From assembly GCF_900100275.1 (NCBI RefSeq), contig NZ_FNET01000001.1, positions 868,001-932,000 of the forward strand: 64,000 nt of DNA, in the 5' to 3' direction. The stretch is from Lentzea albidocapillata subsp. violacea (GTDB taxonomy: Bacteria > Actinomycetota > Actinomycetes > Mycobacteriales > Pseudonocardiaceae). The notes beneath the pieces are model-generated. The model was not told where the DNA came from and made no database searches. It saw only the letters and a program-made list of their open reading frames with translations. Positions 7,927 to 17,545 of this stretch are shown in pieces (position 1 is the stretch's first letter; each line of letters begins with the position of its first letter). The position numbers and the translations under genes were made by a program.

Positions 7927-9512
7927 GTGAGGTTCGGGGTGCTCGGTCCGGTGCTGGTCGACGGTGTGGAGGTCGCGGCGCCGCGGCAGCGTGCGCTGCT
8001 GGCGATGCTCGTGTTCGACGCCGGGCGGATCGTGGGGCACGACCAGCTGATCGGCGGCCTGTACGCCGATCCTCCTGCGGGGGCGGCCAACGCCCTGCAG
8101 TCGCAGGTGTCGCGGTTGCGCCGCGCGGTGCCGGGGCTGGTGATCGAGCACCACCCGGCGGGCTACCGGCTGGTCGCCGGGCCGTCGGAGGTGGATCACC
8201 TGCACTGCGCCGAGCTGCTCGCGGCCGGACGGGCCGCGCAGGCGCTGGCGTTGTGGCGCGGGCCGGCGCTGGCGGACGTCGACGCGCCGTTCGTGCAGGT
8301 GGCGCGGCAGAACCTGACCGAGGTGCTCATCGGCTGCACGGTGTCCGGTGGGAGCACGGCGCAGCTGCGGGATCTGCTGGCGCAGCACCCGTTGCGGGAG
8401 GACCTGCGGGCGGCGCTGATGCGGTCGCTGCACCGCGACGGCCGCCAGGGCGAGGCGCTGGAGGTGTTCGCGCAGGGGCGGGAGCTGCTGGCCGGGGAGC
8501 TCGGCGTTGATCCCTCCCCCGCGCTCGCCGCCGCCCACCTGGAGGTGCTGCGGGCGCAGGCACCGCACCGGGGCGTGCCCGCGCAGCCCAGCAGGCCGAG
8601 GCCGTGCTGCACGCGTGTGGCGAGACCCCGCCGCACGGCCACGAGCAGGAGTACGCGCTGTGCCTGCTGATCGCCTGGCCCGTCGCGACCGGTGACCAGA
8701 GCGCTCGCATCCGCCAGGCCGACGCGCTCATGGACACGCTCGTCGACCCGCCGCGCTACCCGATCATGACCATGTTGTGGGGCATGGCGCTGGGCGCGCC
8801 GCAAGGCGACTCCCAGGTGTGGCACCGCCGCGTCCGGCTGCTCGGCGACGACCCGTGGAGCGCCGCGCTCGCGCTGGCCGGCGACGGTCTCGTGGCGCGC
8901 CTGGCGGGCGACCCGGCGGCGGCCGCGGACCTGCTGGCGCGGGCCGCGGCGGCGTTCACGCGGATCGGTGACCGCTGGGGCGCGGCCTTGGCGTTCAACC
9001 AGCTCGGTGAGATCGCCCTGACGCGAGGTGACGCCGCGGGTGCCCTGGTCCACATCGAACGGGGCCGGGGCCTGCTCGACGAGCTCGGCGCCACCGAGGA
9101 CACGGCCGAGGCCGTCATCGGACGGGCGCAGGCCACGCTGCTCGCCGGTGACTTCGACGGGGCGCGCACCGACTTCGGCGTCGCGCTCACCTTGGCGCGG
9201 CGTGCCGGAGCGCTCGTGGTGCAGGCCGGCGCCCATCTCGGGCTGGCCGAGCTCGCCCGTGTCACCGGCGACTACGCGACCGCCCGGCAGGAGTGCGACC
9301 AGGCGTGGGAGCGGTGCCCGGGCGGCTGGTACGGGCCGGATCAGCTGCGCTGCCACATCGCCGTGGAACGGGGCCGCGTCGCGAAGGCCGAGGGCGATGT
9401 CGTGCTGGCCCGCCGGCACTTCGAGGAGGCACTGCGCCGGGCCGTGGGGCAGCGCGACCACGTAACCGAGACCGCCGTGCGCGTGGAACTCGCCGCCCTG
9501 CCCGCGACCTGA
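7927..9512 (+). pseudogene. SARP/AfsR-type regulator lacking NB-ARC, with a frameshift
   Basis: From the GTG at 7927 the first about 215 codons encode a SARP N-terminus: an OmpR-like winged helix (MRFGVLGPVLVDG, then ALQSQVSRLRRAV) and a BTAD domain ending GELGVDPSPALAAAHLEV. Around 8560-8600 the reading frame must change: downstream, the +2-shifted frame (from about 8604, ending 9512) encodes the typical AfsR-family C-terminal TPR region (LHACGETPPHGHEQEYALCL, then repeated helical ARR-like units). The whole NB-ARC ATPase and winged-helix middle expected of AfsR-class proteins is missing. Either a deletion fused the ends out of frame, or two short overlapping proteins (7927-8670 and 8604-9512) are made. 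I favour a decayed gene. Confidence 0.7.
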
Positions 9513-10194
9513 TCCGCCGCCACCACAACCACGCCGGTAACCGGTGGTGCGCGACGAACGTCCACAGGTCGTCCTCGGCCATCTCGTCGGGATGGCGGCG
9601 CAGCACCTGCAGGCACTCCCGCGACACCATCCCGTGGATGCGGGCCACGTGCGCCAGTGCCGTCGCGCCCTGGCGGCGGACCTGCAGGCGGTTGTGGTCC
9701 AGTGCGCGGGCCACCCGCCGTGACGCCACCAGCGGGTCCGGATGCGACAGGGCCAGGCCGATGACCGCCACGCCGACCATGTCCTCGCCGCGGTCGAACG
9801 CCGCGTCGACCTCTTCCGGGCGGGCGACGCCCATCAGCGCCGAGTAGTCGTGCCAGTTCATGCCCTCGCCGCGCATCGCCCGGTCCAGCAGGAACCGCTG
9901 CCTGCCGTCGGAGCGTTCCCCGGTGTGCTCGAAGTCGGCGGCCAGATACCGCCACACGGCCGCGGTGTCGGCACGACAGGTCGAGGCCAGGATCCGGCAC
10001 AGCTCCAGCACGTGCTCGGGATCGCTGGCCTGCGCGAGCTCACCCAGGACACCGGGCGGGCGGCCCAGGTCCTGCCACGCCAGCCGGGCCAGCGCCGGCA
10101 CCTCGTCGACGGCCACCCAGCCGTCGGCGCCGCCCCGCCCGATCTCGGCGGGCGTCAGCGCCGCGCGGCACCGGGCGTGTTCGAGCGGGATCAC
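9262..10194 (-). CDS. HEAT-repeat-like protein coupled to the peptide ABC transporter
   Basis: About 310 residues, helical, of no known enzyme family. It contains GERSDGRQRFLLDRAMRGEG, VAVIGLALSHPDPLVASRRV and RRQGATALAHVARIHG, which look like HEAT or armadillo units, then DDLWTFVAHHRLPAWLWW. GTG at 10194 follows the ABC ATPase stop by two bases, so it looks translationally coupled to the transporter operon. From about residue 230 the frame runs antisense through the SARP remnant and turns into an arginine/proline-rich tail. The ancestral protein probably ended near 9490 and its true stop may have been lost in the neighbouring rearrangement. Confidence 0.65.
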   Translation of the reverse strand: MIPLEHARCRAALTPAEIGRGGADGWVAVDEVPALARLAWQDLGRPPGVLGELAQASDPEHVLELCRILASTCRADTAAVWRYLAADFEHTGERSDGRQRFLLDRAMRGEGMNWHDYSALMGVARPEEVDAAFDRGEDMVGVAVIGLALSHPDPLVASRRVARALDHNRLQVRRQGATALAHVARIHGMVSRECLQVLRRHPDEMAEDDLWTFVAHHRLPAWLWWRRIRSRAGRRVPRARRSRLRGRAAPRPGAVPPRSAGGPARHRPRPSRRGPVPRRCGSAADPARTSRPGTAPTPGRTPAGRSRSRR

Positions 10195-10196
10195 GC

Positions 10197-11720
10197 TCAG
10201 ACCTGCGGCACCGCGCGCAGCAGGGCGCGCGTGTAGTCGTGAGCCGGCGTGAGGAGGACTTGTTCCACTGAGCCTTGTTCCACGATTTTCCCCTGATGCA
10301 TCACCGCGACCCGGTCGGCGATCTGCCACGCCAGCCCTAGGTCGTGCGTGATGATCAATGAAGCAAGGCCCAGTTCCCGGCGCAACCGGAGCAGCAGCGC
10401 CACGATCTCGCCGCGCACCGAGGCGTCCAGGGACGCGACGGGCTCGTCGGCGACCAGCAGCCGGGGTTGCAGCACCAGTGCCCCGGCGATGACCACCCGC
10501 TGCTGCTGACCCCCCGACAGCTCGTGCGGCAGGGCCTCCAGGTACAGGCTCGCCGGACGCAGCTCGGCGCGTTCGACAGCGGCTGTGACCAGGGCTTCCT
10601 GGTCGTCGGCCAGGCCGTGCACGCGCAGTCCCTCGGCGACCGCGTCGAACACCGTGTGCCGCGGGTTGAGCGCGCTGGAAGGATCTTGGAGCACCAGCTG
10701 CACCTGGCGGCGGAAGGCCTTGAGCGCCTTGCCCGTGCGAGCCACCTCGGCGCCGTCGAAGATCACCCGACCGGAGGACGGCTTCCGCAGCCCCATTATG
10801 GTACGTGCCAGTGTCGTTTTGCCGGATCCGGACTGGCCGACCAGCGCCACGATCTCGCCCCGCCCGATCGTCAGGTCGACCCCGTCGACCGCGCGCGTGC
10901 GCCCGTAGTCCACCACCAGATCCCGCACCCGTAGCAACGGCTCCGGCGCCGCAGCGGGCTCGGCCCAGCGGTGCGCCGGATCGCCGATCACCGGGAACGC
11001 CGCCGTCAACGCCGCCGTGTGCGGATGGCGCGGGTTCGCGATCACCTCGCGGGTGCGGCCCCGTTCGACCACCTCGCCGCGATGCATCACCGCCAGGTCG
11101 TCACAGGTCTCGGCGAGCACCGACAGGTCGTGGCTGATCATCAGCAACCCGAGGTCCTGCTCGGCCACCAGGCGTTTCAGCACCGCCAGCACCTGGGCCT
11201 GCACCACGACGTCCAGCGCCGTCGTCGGCTCGTCCGCGATCACCAGGCGCGGCCCGCACGCCAGCGCCATCGCGATCATCACCCGCTGCCGCTGCCCGCC
11301 CGAGAGCTCGTGGGGATAGGCCCGCGCCTTCTCGCGCGGCAGCTCCACCTGCTCCAGCAGCTCGGTCACGCCGCCGCGCGTGCCGTGCAGGCGCATCGGC
11401 TCGGCGATCTGGTCACCGACGCGGCGCACGGGGTTGAGCGAGTGCATGGCGCCCTGGAACACGATCGACGCCGACGCCCACCGCACCGCCCGCAACCGGC
11501 CCCACGACATCGTCCGCACGTCGTCGCCGTCGAGCAGGATCTCGCCCTGCACCCGCGCGGCCTTGGGCAGCAGCCGCAGCACCGACATCGCCACCGTCGA
11601 CTTGCCCGACCCCGACTCGCCCGCCAGCCCGAGCGTCTGACCCGGCGCGAGCGTCAGGTCCACCTCGCTCACGACACGTTTCGGTCCGTAGTGGACGGAG
11701 AGGTTCTTCAACTCCAGCAT
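10197..11720 (-). CDS. Dipeptide/oligopeptide ABC transporter, fused double ATPase
   Basis: A 507-residue protein that fuses the two ATPases (DppD and DppF type) of a peptide importer. The first cassette has Walker A GESGSGKST, signature LSGGQRQR and Walker B LVIADEPTTALD. The second has GQSGSGKTT, LSGGQQQR and LLVADEPVASLD. The ATG at 11720 has GAGGTG just upstream, overlapping the end of the permease gene. It is the fourth gene of the substrate-binding protein, permease, permease, ATPase operon. Confidence 0.94.
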   Translation of the reverse strand: MLELKNLSVHYGPKRVVSEVDLTLAPGQTLGLAGESGSGKSTVAMSVLRLLPKAARVQGEILLDGDDVRTMSWGRLRAVRWASASIVFQGAMHSLNPVRRVGDQIAEPMRLHGTRGGVTELLEQVELPREKARAYPHELSGGQRQRVMIAMALACGPRLVIADEPTTALDVVVQAQVLAVLKRLVAEQDLGLLMISHDLSVLAETCDDLAVMHRGEVVERGRTREVIANPRHPHTAALTAAFPVIGDPAHRWAEPAAAPEPLLRVRDLVVDYGRTRAVDGVDLTIGRGEIVALVGQSGSGKTTLARTIMGLRKPSSGRVIFDGAEVARTGKALKAFRRQVQLVLQDPSSALNPRHTVFDAVAEGLRVHGLADDQEALVTAAVERAELRPASLYLEALPHELSGGQQQRVVIAGALVLQPRLLVADEPVASLDASVRGEIVALLLRLRRELGLASLIITHDLGLAWQIADRVAVMHQGKIVEQGSVEQVLLTPAHDYTRALLRAVPQV

Positions 11721-11725
11721 CGGAT

Positions 11726-12544
11726 TCACCTCTTCGGCGTCACAACGGCTTCGAGCGCCCGCCCGACGAGCGTGAACGCCAGCACCACGACCACGATCGC
11801 CAGACCCGGCGGCAGCAGGTACCACCACGCCTGCTGCGGCACCGCCCCGTGCAGCTGGGCCTGGTGCAGCATCGCGCCCCACGAGATCCGCGTCGGATCA
11901 CCCAGCCCCAGAAACGCCAGCGTCGACTCCGCCACGATCGCCGACGCCACCGCCAGCGTCGCGTTGACCAGCACCAGCGGCACCACCGACGGCACCACGT
12001 GCCGTGCGATGACGTGGCCGTGGCCGCCGCCCAGGGCCCGTGCGCGTTCCACGAACGGACGCGCCTCGATCGTCAGCGTCTGCGCCCGCACCATCCGCGC
12101 GGTCGACGGCCAGCTCGTCAGCCCGATCGCCAGCACGATCGTGCCCAGCCCGCGTGGCAGCACCGTCGACAGCGCGATCGCCAGCACCAGCGCCGGCAGC
12201 ACCAGGAAGAAGTCCGTGACCCGCAGCAACGCCCCCGCCAGCAGACCACCGAAATGACCGCTCACGATCCCGACGAGCGTGCCGATCCCGACCGACAGGA
12301 TCGCCGCCGTCAGCCCCACGAACAACGACGTGCCCGTGCCCTGCGCCAGCAGCAACGCCACCGACCGTCCCGTGTGGTCGGTACCCAGCCAATGACCGGC
12401 GCCGGGCGCCTGCCACGCGCCGGCCGTCACCCGCGTGACGTCCAGCGCCTCCGCGTCGATCAGCAGCGGCGCGACCAACGCCACCAGCGCCGCCACCGCG
12501 AGGACCCCGGCACCGGCCAGGCCTGTCCTGTCGAACCTGCTCAT
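11726..12544 (-). CDS. Peptide ABC transporter permease, DppC/OppC type
   Basis: A 272-residue inner-membrane permease with an N-terminal segment and five further hydrophobic helices. The binding-protein-dependent transport signature EARALGGGHGHVIARHVVPS-like loop (here RARALGGG, then RHVVPSVVPLVL) contacts the ATPase. HWLGTDHTGRSV is typical of DppC-like proteins. Its ATG overlaps the stop of the upstream permease by four bases. Confidence 0.94.
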   Translation of the reverse strand: MSRFDRTGLAGAGVLAVAALVALVAPLLIDAEALDVTRVTAGAWQAPGAGHWLGTDHTGRSVALLLAQGTGTSLFVGLTAAILSVGIGTLVGIVSGHFGGLLAGALLRVTDFFLVLPALVLAIALSTVLPRGLGTIVLAIGLTSWPSTARMVRAQTLTIEARPFVERARALGGGHGHVIARHVVPSVVPLVLVNATLAVASAIVAESTLAFLGLGDPTRISWGAMLHQAQLHGAVPQQAWWYLLPPGLAIVVVVLAFTLVGRALEAVVTPKR

Positions 12545-13491
12545 ACGACCTTCACCCGTGGATCCAGGACCCCGTGCAGCAGGTCCGCGAGCAGGTTCAT
12601 GACCACGACCGCGCCCGCCGTCACCACCAGCAGCCCCTGCAGCAGGAAGTAGTCCGGCCCGGTCAGCGCGTCGTAGAACAACAGCCCCAGACCCGGCCAG
12701 GAGAACACCGTCTCCGTCGTGATCGCCCCGGCCACCACCAGCCCGAACCGCAGGAACACCAGCGTGATCGCCGGCAGTACCGCGTTCGGCACGGCGTGGC
12801 GGCGCCGCACCAGGTCGTCACGCAGGCCCTTCGCGCGGGCCGTGGTCAGGTAGGGGGCGTGCATCTCCTCCAGCAACGACGACCGCATCACCAGCGCGTA
12901 CTCCGCGCACACCACCGCGACCAGCGTCACCGACGGCAGCACCAGGTGATGGCCCACGTCGAGGGCCTGCGAGACGAAGTCCGGCGCCGTGTCGGTGTCG
13001 CGCATGCCCCGCGACGGGAACAGGTCCCCCGTCACCATCATCAGCAGCATGCCCAGCCAGAACGTCGGCACCGCCCACAACGTCAGCGACACCCCCGTCG
13101 TGACCCGGTCGAACACCGAGTCCCGCCGCCACGCCGCCCGCACCCCGAGCCACAGCCCCAGCAGCACCGCGATCAGCGTCGCCGTGCCCACCAGCAGCAA
13201 CGTCGGCCCCAGCCGCTCCCCGATCACCTCGGAGACCGGGCGGCGGAACGTGAACGACGTGCCCAGATCGCCGTGCAGCAGCGAGGTGAAGTAGCTCCAG
13301 AACTGCTCGTGCAGCGGACGGTCCAGGCCGAACTGCGCGCGCAGCTCGGCCTGCATCGCCGCCGTGGTCGGACGACCGCGCGTCATCGAGACCACCGGGT
13401 CGCCGGGCACCACCCGGAACAGGAAGAAGCCCAGCACCGCCACCATCAGCAAGCTGAGCGCGGCACCACCGAACCGACCGGCCAGACGCAC
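12541..13491 (-). CDS. Peptide ABC transporter permease, DppB/OppB type
   Basis: A 316-residue permease. It has an N-terminal membrane helix, RVVPGDPV near residue 27 and FGLDRPLHEQFWSY, both hallmarks of DppB/OppB. The cytoplasmic EAA-like loop reads TARAKGLRDDLVRRRHAVPN, and it ends with two strong membrane helices. The start directly follows the binding-protein stop. Confidence 0.94.
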   Translation of the reverse strand: MRLAGRFGGAALSLLMVAVLGFFLFRVVPGDPVVSMTRGRPTTAAMQAELRAQFGLDRPLHEQFWSYFTSLLHGDLGTSFTFRRPVSEVIGERLGPTLLLVGTATLIAVLLGLWLGVRAAWRRDSVFDRVTTGVSLTLWAVPTFWLGMLLMMVTGDLFPSRGMRDTDTAPDFVSQALDVGHHLVLPSVTLVAVVCAEYALVMRSSLLEEMHAPYLTTARAKGLRDDLVRRRHAVPNAVLPAITLVFLRFGLVVAGAITTETVFSWPGLGLLFYDALTGPDYFLLQGLLVVTAGAVVVMNLLADLLHGVLDPRVKVV

Positions 13492-15249
13492 TTACTCGCG
13501 CTCCCCTGCCGTCGCCGCGCGCCGCCGCGCCAGCACCACGAACGCCGCCACCAGCACCGCGACCGCCGCGCCGCCCAGCGCGAACCCGGCCCAGCCCGTG
13601 CCGCCGGCCCGCGCGGTGCGCTGCGCGGGTTCGGCGCCGTAGTAACCCCACATGCCGTTCTGCGCCATGATCACACCACCCTGCGCGGGCTGCGTGGTGA
13701 ACCTCGCGAAATGGTCGGACCGGTAGCCCTCCAGCGCGTTCTCGTAGGCCAGCACGACGGCGGGCACCTGGTCGTAGAAACGGGCCTGCATCTGCTTCAC
13801 GATCTCGACGCGCCTGTCCTCGTCGAACTCCGAGAGCTGCTGGGCGTAGAGCCGGTCGTAGGTCTCGTCGCAGAAGTAGGTGTCGGTCGTGCCGCCCTTG
13901 CCGTCCGCGCCCGGCCGTTGCGCGCAGGTGTGCAGGCCCAGCACGAAGTCCGGGTCGATGTTCGTCGACCAGCCCGAGAACGCCAGGTCGTAGGTCGCGG
14001 CGGTGGTGGACTCGTTGAGCTGGTTGTCCGACACCAGCCGCACGTCGAGCGGGACGCCGATGTCGCTCATCGACCGCTTGAGGTACTCGCTGGCCTGCTC
14101 GTCGTAGGCCCGTCCCGCCCGGCCGATCAGCCGCAGCGGAAACCGGGTGCCGTCGGCCTTGCGCGGATACCCGGCGGCGTCGAGCGCCGCATTGGCCGCG
14201 GGCGGGTCGAACGCGCGCGCCTGCGCCTCCGACGGCTGCCAGTGGTACTTGCCGAACACCGGCGGCACCAGGCCGGCGCCCTTCTCCGCGTAGCCGAGGT
14301 TCACCCGCGCCACCAGGGCGTCGAGGTCGATGGCCTGCGCGAGGGCCCGGCGCACCCGCACGTCGCGCAGCACCGGGCTGCCGTCGCCGATCGGCTCACC
14401 GGTGCGGGTCTGCGCGCCGGGGTTGATCAGCAGCTCGGTGAAGCGGCGGCCCATCGCCTTGTTGCGGGTGACACCGGCCTTGCCGGCCAGCGAGTCGAAC
14501 TGGGCCGGCGCCATCCGGTTGACCAGGTCGATCTCACCCTTGCCCAGTGCCTGCACCGCGGCGTCGGAGTTCTGGAAGTACACGAAGTGCAGCTCGTCGT
14601 ACTTCGGCGCGCCACGCCAGTAGGTCTTGTTGGCCTTGAGCTTGATGAACTGCCCCGGCACGTGCTCGGACAGCACGAACGGCCCGGAGCCCACCACCGG
14701 CATCCGGTCGTTGGCGAAGTCCTTGATGCTGCCGACCTTCGACCACACGTGCTCGGGCACGATCGGCACGTCCAGCGCCAGCATCGTCACCTGCGGCGTC
14801 TTGGTCCGGATGACCACCGTCCGGTCGTCCGGGGCGCTGACCTGGGCGAAGTTGGCGACGAAGCTGCCGTTCGCGGTCCTGGCGACCTCGTCGGTCAGCA
14901 TCAGGTTGTAGGTGAAGGCGACATCGCGGGCCGTGATCGGCACGCCGTCGGACCACTTCTTGCCCTCGGGAATCGTGAAGGTCCACGTCAGCCGGTCGGC
15001 CGAGGGTTCCCATCTGTTCGCCAGGCCCTCGGTCACCGACTGGTCCGCCGCGGCGTAGGCGGTCAGGTAGTCGTACATCAACCGGCCGATCTCGGTGCTC
15101 GACTGGAACACCGCGAGGAACGGGTTCATCGAGTCGATCTGCTGCACGATCGCGACCTTCAGGACCACCGGCTGCTGAGCCGATGCCGGAGGTGCCGAAA
15201 GCCCCACTGTCGTTGCTATTGCAAGCAACGCGCACAACTTCACCCGCAC
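13492..15249 (-). CDS. Peptide ABC transporter substrate-binding protein with C-terminal membrane anchor
   Basis: A 585-residue SBP family 5 protein. GTG 15249 is chosen because GAGGGG lies just upstream; it is followed by a secretion signal ending PPASAQQ. The SBP_bac_5 core has PWRWEPSADRLTWTF-like sequence (here NRWEPSADRLTWTFTIPEG), VGSGPFVLSEHVPG and YPRKADGTRF. Unlike usual Gram-positive SBPs there is no lipobox cysteine; a C-terminal helix AVAVLVAAFVVLARRR provides the membrane anchor. It is the first gene of the transporter operon, 44 bases from the divergent M55 peptidase gene. Confidence 0.93.
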   Translation of the reverse strand: MRVKLCALLAIATTVGLSAPPASAQQPVVLKVAIVQQIDSMNPFLAVFQSSTEIGRLMYDYLTAYAAADQSVTEGLANRWEPSADRLTWTFTIPEGKKWSDGVPITARDVAFTYNLMLTDEVARTANGSFVANFAQVSAPDDRTVVIRTKTPQVTMLALDVPIVPEHVWSKVGSIKDFANDRMPVVGSGPFVLSEHVPGQFIKLKANKTYWRGAPKYDELHFVYFQNSDAAVQALGKGEIDLVNRMAPAQFDSLAGKAGVTRNKAMGRRFTELLINPGAQTRTGEPIGDGSPVLRDVRVRRALAQAIDLDALVARVNLGYAEKGAGLVPPVFGKYHWQPSEAQARAFDPPAANAALDAAGYPRKADGTRFPLRLIGRAGRAYDEQASEYLKRSMSDIGVPLDVRLVSDNQLNESTTAATYDLAFSGWSTNIDPDFVLGLHTCAQRPGADGKGGTTDTYFCDETYDRLYAQQLSEFDEDRRVEIVKQMQARFYDQVPAVVLAYENALEGYRSDHFARFTTQPAQGGVIMAQNGMWGYYGAEPAQRTARAGGTGWAGFALGGAAVAVLVAAFVVLARRRAATAGERE

Positions 15250-15293
15250 GAAAACCCCTCTTCCCCAGCAGCCCACCGCTAACTTACCGAGAT

Positions 15294-16121
15294 GTGCGGA
15301 TCATGATCTCGGCGGACATGGAAGGCGCAACCGGAGTCACCTGGACCGGGGACGTCCTTCCCGGTACCGAACAGTGGCAACGGTTCCGGCGCCTGTTCAC
15401 GGCGGACGTCAACGCCTGCGTCACGGGCCTCGTCGCGGGCGGAGCGGAGCAGGTGATCGTCAACGAGGCGCATTCCTCGCAACGCAACCTCCTGCTCGAA
15501 GACCTCCACGCGTCGGCGCGCCTGCTCACCGGCCGGCACAAACCGTTGTCGATGATGCAAGGTATCGACTCCGATGTGGACGGAGTGGTCTTTCTCGGCT
15601 ACCACACCGCCGCGGGCACCCGCGGCGTGCTCGCGCACACCTACCTGGAGAACTCGATCACCGGCGTGTGGCTCGACGGCGTGCTCGCCTCCGAAGGCCG
15701 CCTCAACGCCGCCCTGGCCGCCGAGTACGGCGTTCCCGTGCTGCTCGTGACCGGTGACGACCTCACCTGCTCCGATGCCGCGTCCTATGCGGGCTCCGCC
15801 TGGACCGTGGCCGTCAAGGAGTGCGTGTCGCGGTACGCGGCCGTGTGCCTGCCACCGGCGGTGACTTCTTCACAGATCACAGAAGCCGCCACCGCGGCGA
15901 TGGCCGGCGCAGGGCGTTCGGATGGGGTCGTGGCACCGCATCGCATCGAGGTCGAGTTCGACGCCTCGCACCTGGCCGACGCCGCCGCGGTCGTGCCCAC
16001 CGTGGAACTGACCGGGGTGCGCCGCGTCGGGTTCGACGCCGCGTCGATGACCGAGGCGATGAAGGCGTTCAAGATCGTCACCCACGTCGCCGCCGGGGCG
16101 ATCGAGGGCATCTACGGCTGA
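15294..16121 (+). CDS. M55 family D-aminopeptidase (DppA type)
   Basis: A 275-residue zinc peptidase that releases D-amino acids from D-Ala peptides in this family. The N-terminal MRIMISADMEGATGVTW holds the first metal ligands (Asp, Glu). Further likely ligands are His in NEAHSSQRNL and His in LGYHTAAGTRG. The GTG at 15294 is chosen because it gives the family-typical start two residues before ISADMEG. It is divergent from the peptide transporter, as dppA is linked to dpp transporters elsewhere, which supports a role in recycling peptides, perhaps from cell-wall material. Confidence 0.93.
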   Translation: MRIMISADMEGATGVTWTGDVLPGTEQWQRFRRLFTADVNACVTGLVAGGAEQVIVNEAHSSQRNLLLEDLHASARLLTGRHKPLSMMQGIDSDVDGVVFLGYHTAAGTRGVLAHTYLENSITGVWLDGVLASEGRLNAALAAEYGVPVLLVTGDDLTCSDAASYAGSAWTVAVKECVSRYAAVCLPPAVTSSQITEAATAAMAGAGRSDGVVAPHRIEVEFDASHLADAAAVVPTVELTGVRRVGFDAASMTEAMKAFKIVTHVAAGAIEGIYG

Positions 16122-16242
16122 CTGCGGCGGCGGTTGGGCGCGAGGCCTCCGAGGCCTTCCGCAGGTGCACCGGTGTTTCCCCATCGCGATCGGCACAGGG
16201 CCGTCACAATTCCACCCGGCGGCGCCGGATACGGTGGCATTC

Positions 16243-17529
16243 ATGCCGCTGGACGTCGCGCAGGTGTGCGCGCAGCTCATCCGCTTCGACACCACCAACC
16301 GCGGTGGCGGCGACTCCGCCGGCGAGCGCGAGGCCGCCGAGCACGTCGCGGCCCTGCTGCAGGACAACGGCGTGCCGCCGATGCTGCTCGAACCGGCCCC
16401 GCGGCGCACCAACGTCCTCGCGCGCGTGCCGGGCACCGACCCGTCGCTGCCCGCCCTGCTGGTCCAGTCCCACCTCGACGTCGTGCCCGCCGACCCGGCC
16501 GAGTGGAGCTTCGACCCGTTCGCCGGCGAGATCCGCGACGGGTACGTGCACGGGCGGGGCGCGGTCGACATGAAGGACATGGCCGCGATGACGCTGGCCG
16601 TGATCAACCGCTGGCACACCGAAGGCCGCCGCCCACGCCGTGACATCGTGCTGGCGTTCGTGGCCGACGAAGAAGACCAAGGCGCCTACGGGGCACATTG
16701 GCTCGTGGAGCACCACGCCGCCTACTTCGCGGGGGTGCAGGCGGCCATCAGCGAGTCCGGGGCGTTCTCCTACGACGTCGACGGCGTGCGGCTGTACCCG
16801 ATCGGCACCGCCGAGCGCGGCACGTCGCACATGAAACTCACCGCCACCGGCCGCGCCGGGCACGGGTCACGGCGCAACGACCAGAACGCGGTGACGGCAC
16901 TGGCCACCACCCTGGCGCGGATCGCGGCGCACCAGCACCCCGTCCGGCTCACCCCGACCGTCGAGGCGTTCCTCGTCGGCGCCGGCAAGGCACTGGGCGT
17001 GGAGGTCGATCTCGACGACGTCGACGCGACGCTGGCCCGGCTCGGCCCCGCCGCGAAACTGGCCGAGAACACCGTGCGCTGCTCGACGACACCGACGATG
17101 CTGCAGGCCGGCTACAAGGTCAACGTCATCCCCGGCACCGCCACCGCGCAACTCGACGTCCGCACGCTGCCCGGCACCGTCGACGAGCTCGTCGCCACCA
17201 TCGACGCACTGCTGCCCCCTGGCGTGACCCGGGAGTTCCTCGAGCACCAGCCGCCCGTCGAGGCCCCCGTCGACACGCCCTGGTTCACCGCGATGGCCGA
17301 CGCCCTGCGCGACGAGGACCCCGCCGCGGCCGTCGTGCCGTACTGCCTGGGCGGCGGCACCGACGCCAAGGCGTTCAGCCGGCTGGGCATCCACTGCTAC
17401 GGCTTCTCGCCACTGCGGCTGCCCGTGGACTTCGACTACCGGGCCATGGCGCACGGCGTCGACGAACGCGTACCCGTCGCGGGCCTGGAGTTCGGTGTAC
17501 GCGTCCTGGACCGCTTCCTGTCGAGCTGA
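16243..17529 (+). CDS. M20 family zinc peptidase
   Basis: A 428-residue ArgE/DapE/CPG2-like metallopeptidase. Metal-binding and catalytic motifs are SHLDVVPAD, GRGAVDMKDMAAM, VADEEDQGAYG (catalytic Glu-Glu) and ISESGAF. The dimerisation domain covers about 200-310 (GRAGHGSRRNDQNAV). ATG 16243 starts MPLDVAQVCAQLIRFDTTN, the usual family N-terminus. It lies 121 bases after the M55 gene on the same strand and probably works on peptides brought in by the neighbouring transporter. Confidence 0.93.
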   Translation: MPLDVAQVCAQLIRFDTTNRGGGDSAGEREAAEHVAALLQDNGVPPMLLEPAPRRTNVLARVPGTDPSLPALLVQSHLDVVPADPAEWSFDPFAGEIRDGYVHGRGAVDMKDMAAMTLAVINRWHTEGRRPRRDIVLAFVADEEDQGAYGAHWLVEHHAAYFAGVQAAISESGAFSYDVDGVRLYPIGTAERGTSHMKLTATGRAGHGSRRNDQNAVTALATTLARIAAHQHPVRLTPTVEAFLVGAGKALGVEVDLDDVDATLARLGPAAKLAENTVRCSTTPTMLQAGYKVNVIPGTATAQLDVRTLPGTVDELVATIDALLPPGVTREFLEHQPPVEAPVDTPWFTAMADALRDEDPAAAVVPYCLGGGTDAKAFSRLGIHCYGFSPLRLPVDFDYRAMAHGVDERVPVAGLEFGVRVLDRFLSS

Positions 17530-17545
17530 CCTCGCGCGCCCGCTG

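Noticed and set aside
12574..15282. A 900-codon plus-strand frame antisense to the ABC transporter
   Set aside because: Composition is dominated by Gln, His and Arg, with no domain; the opposite strand holds three recognised transporter genes.
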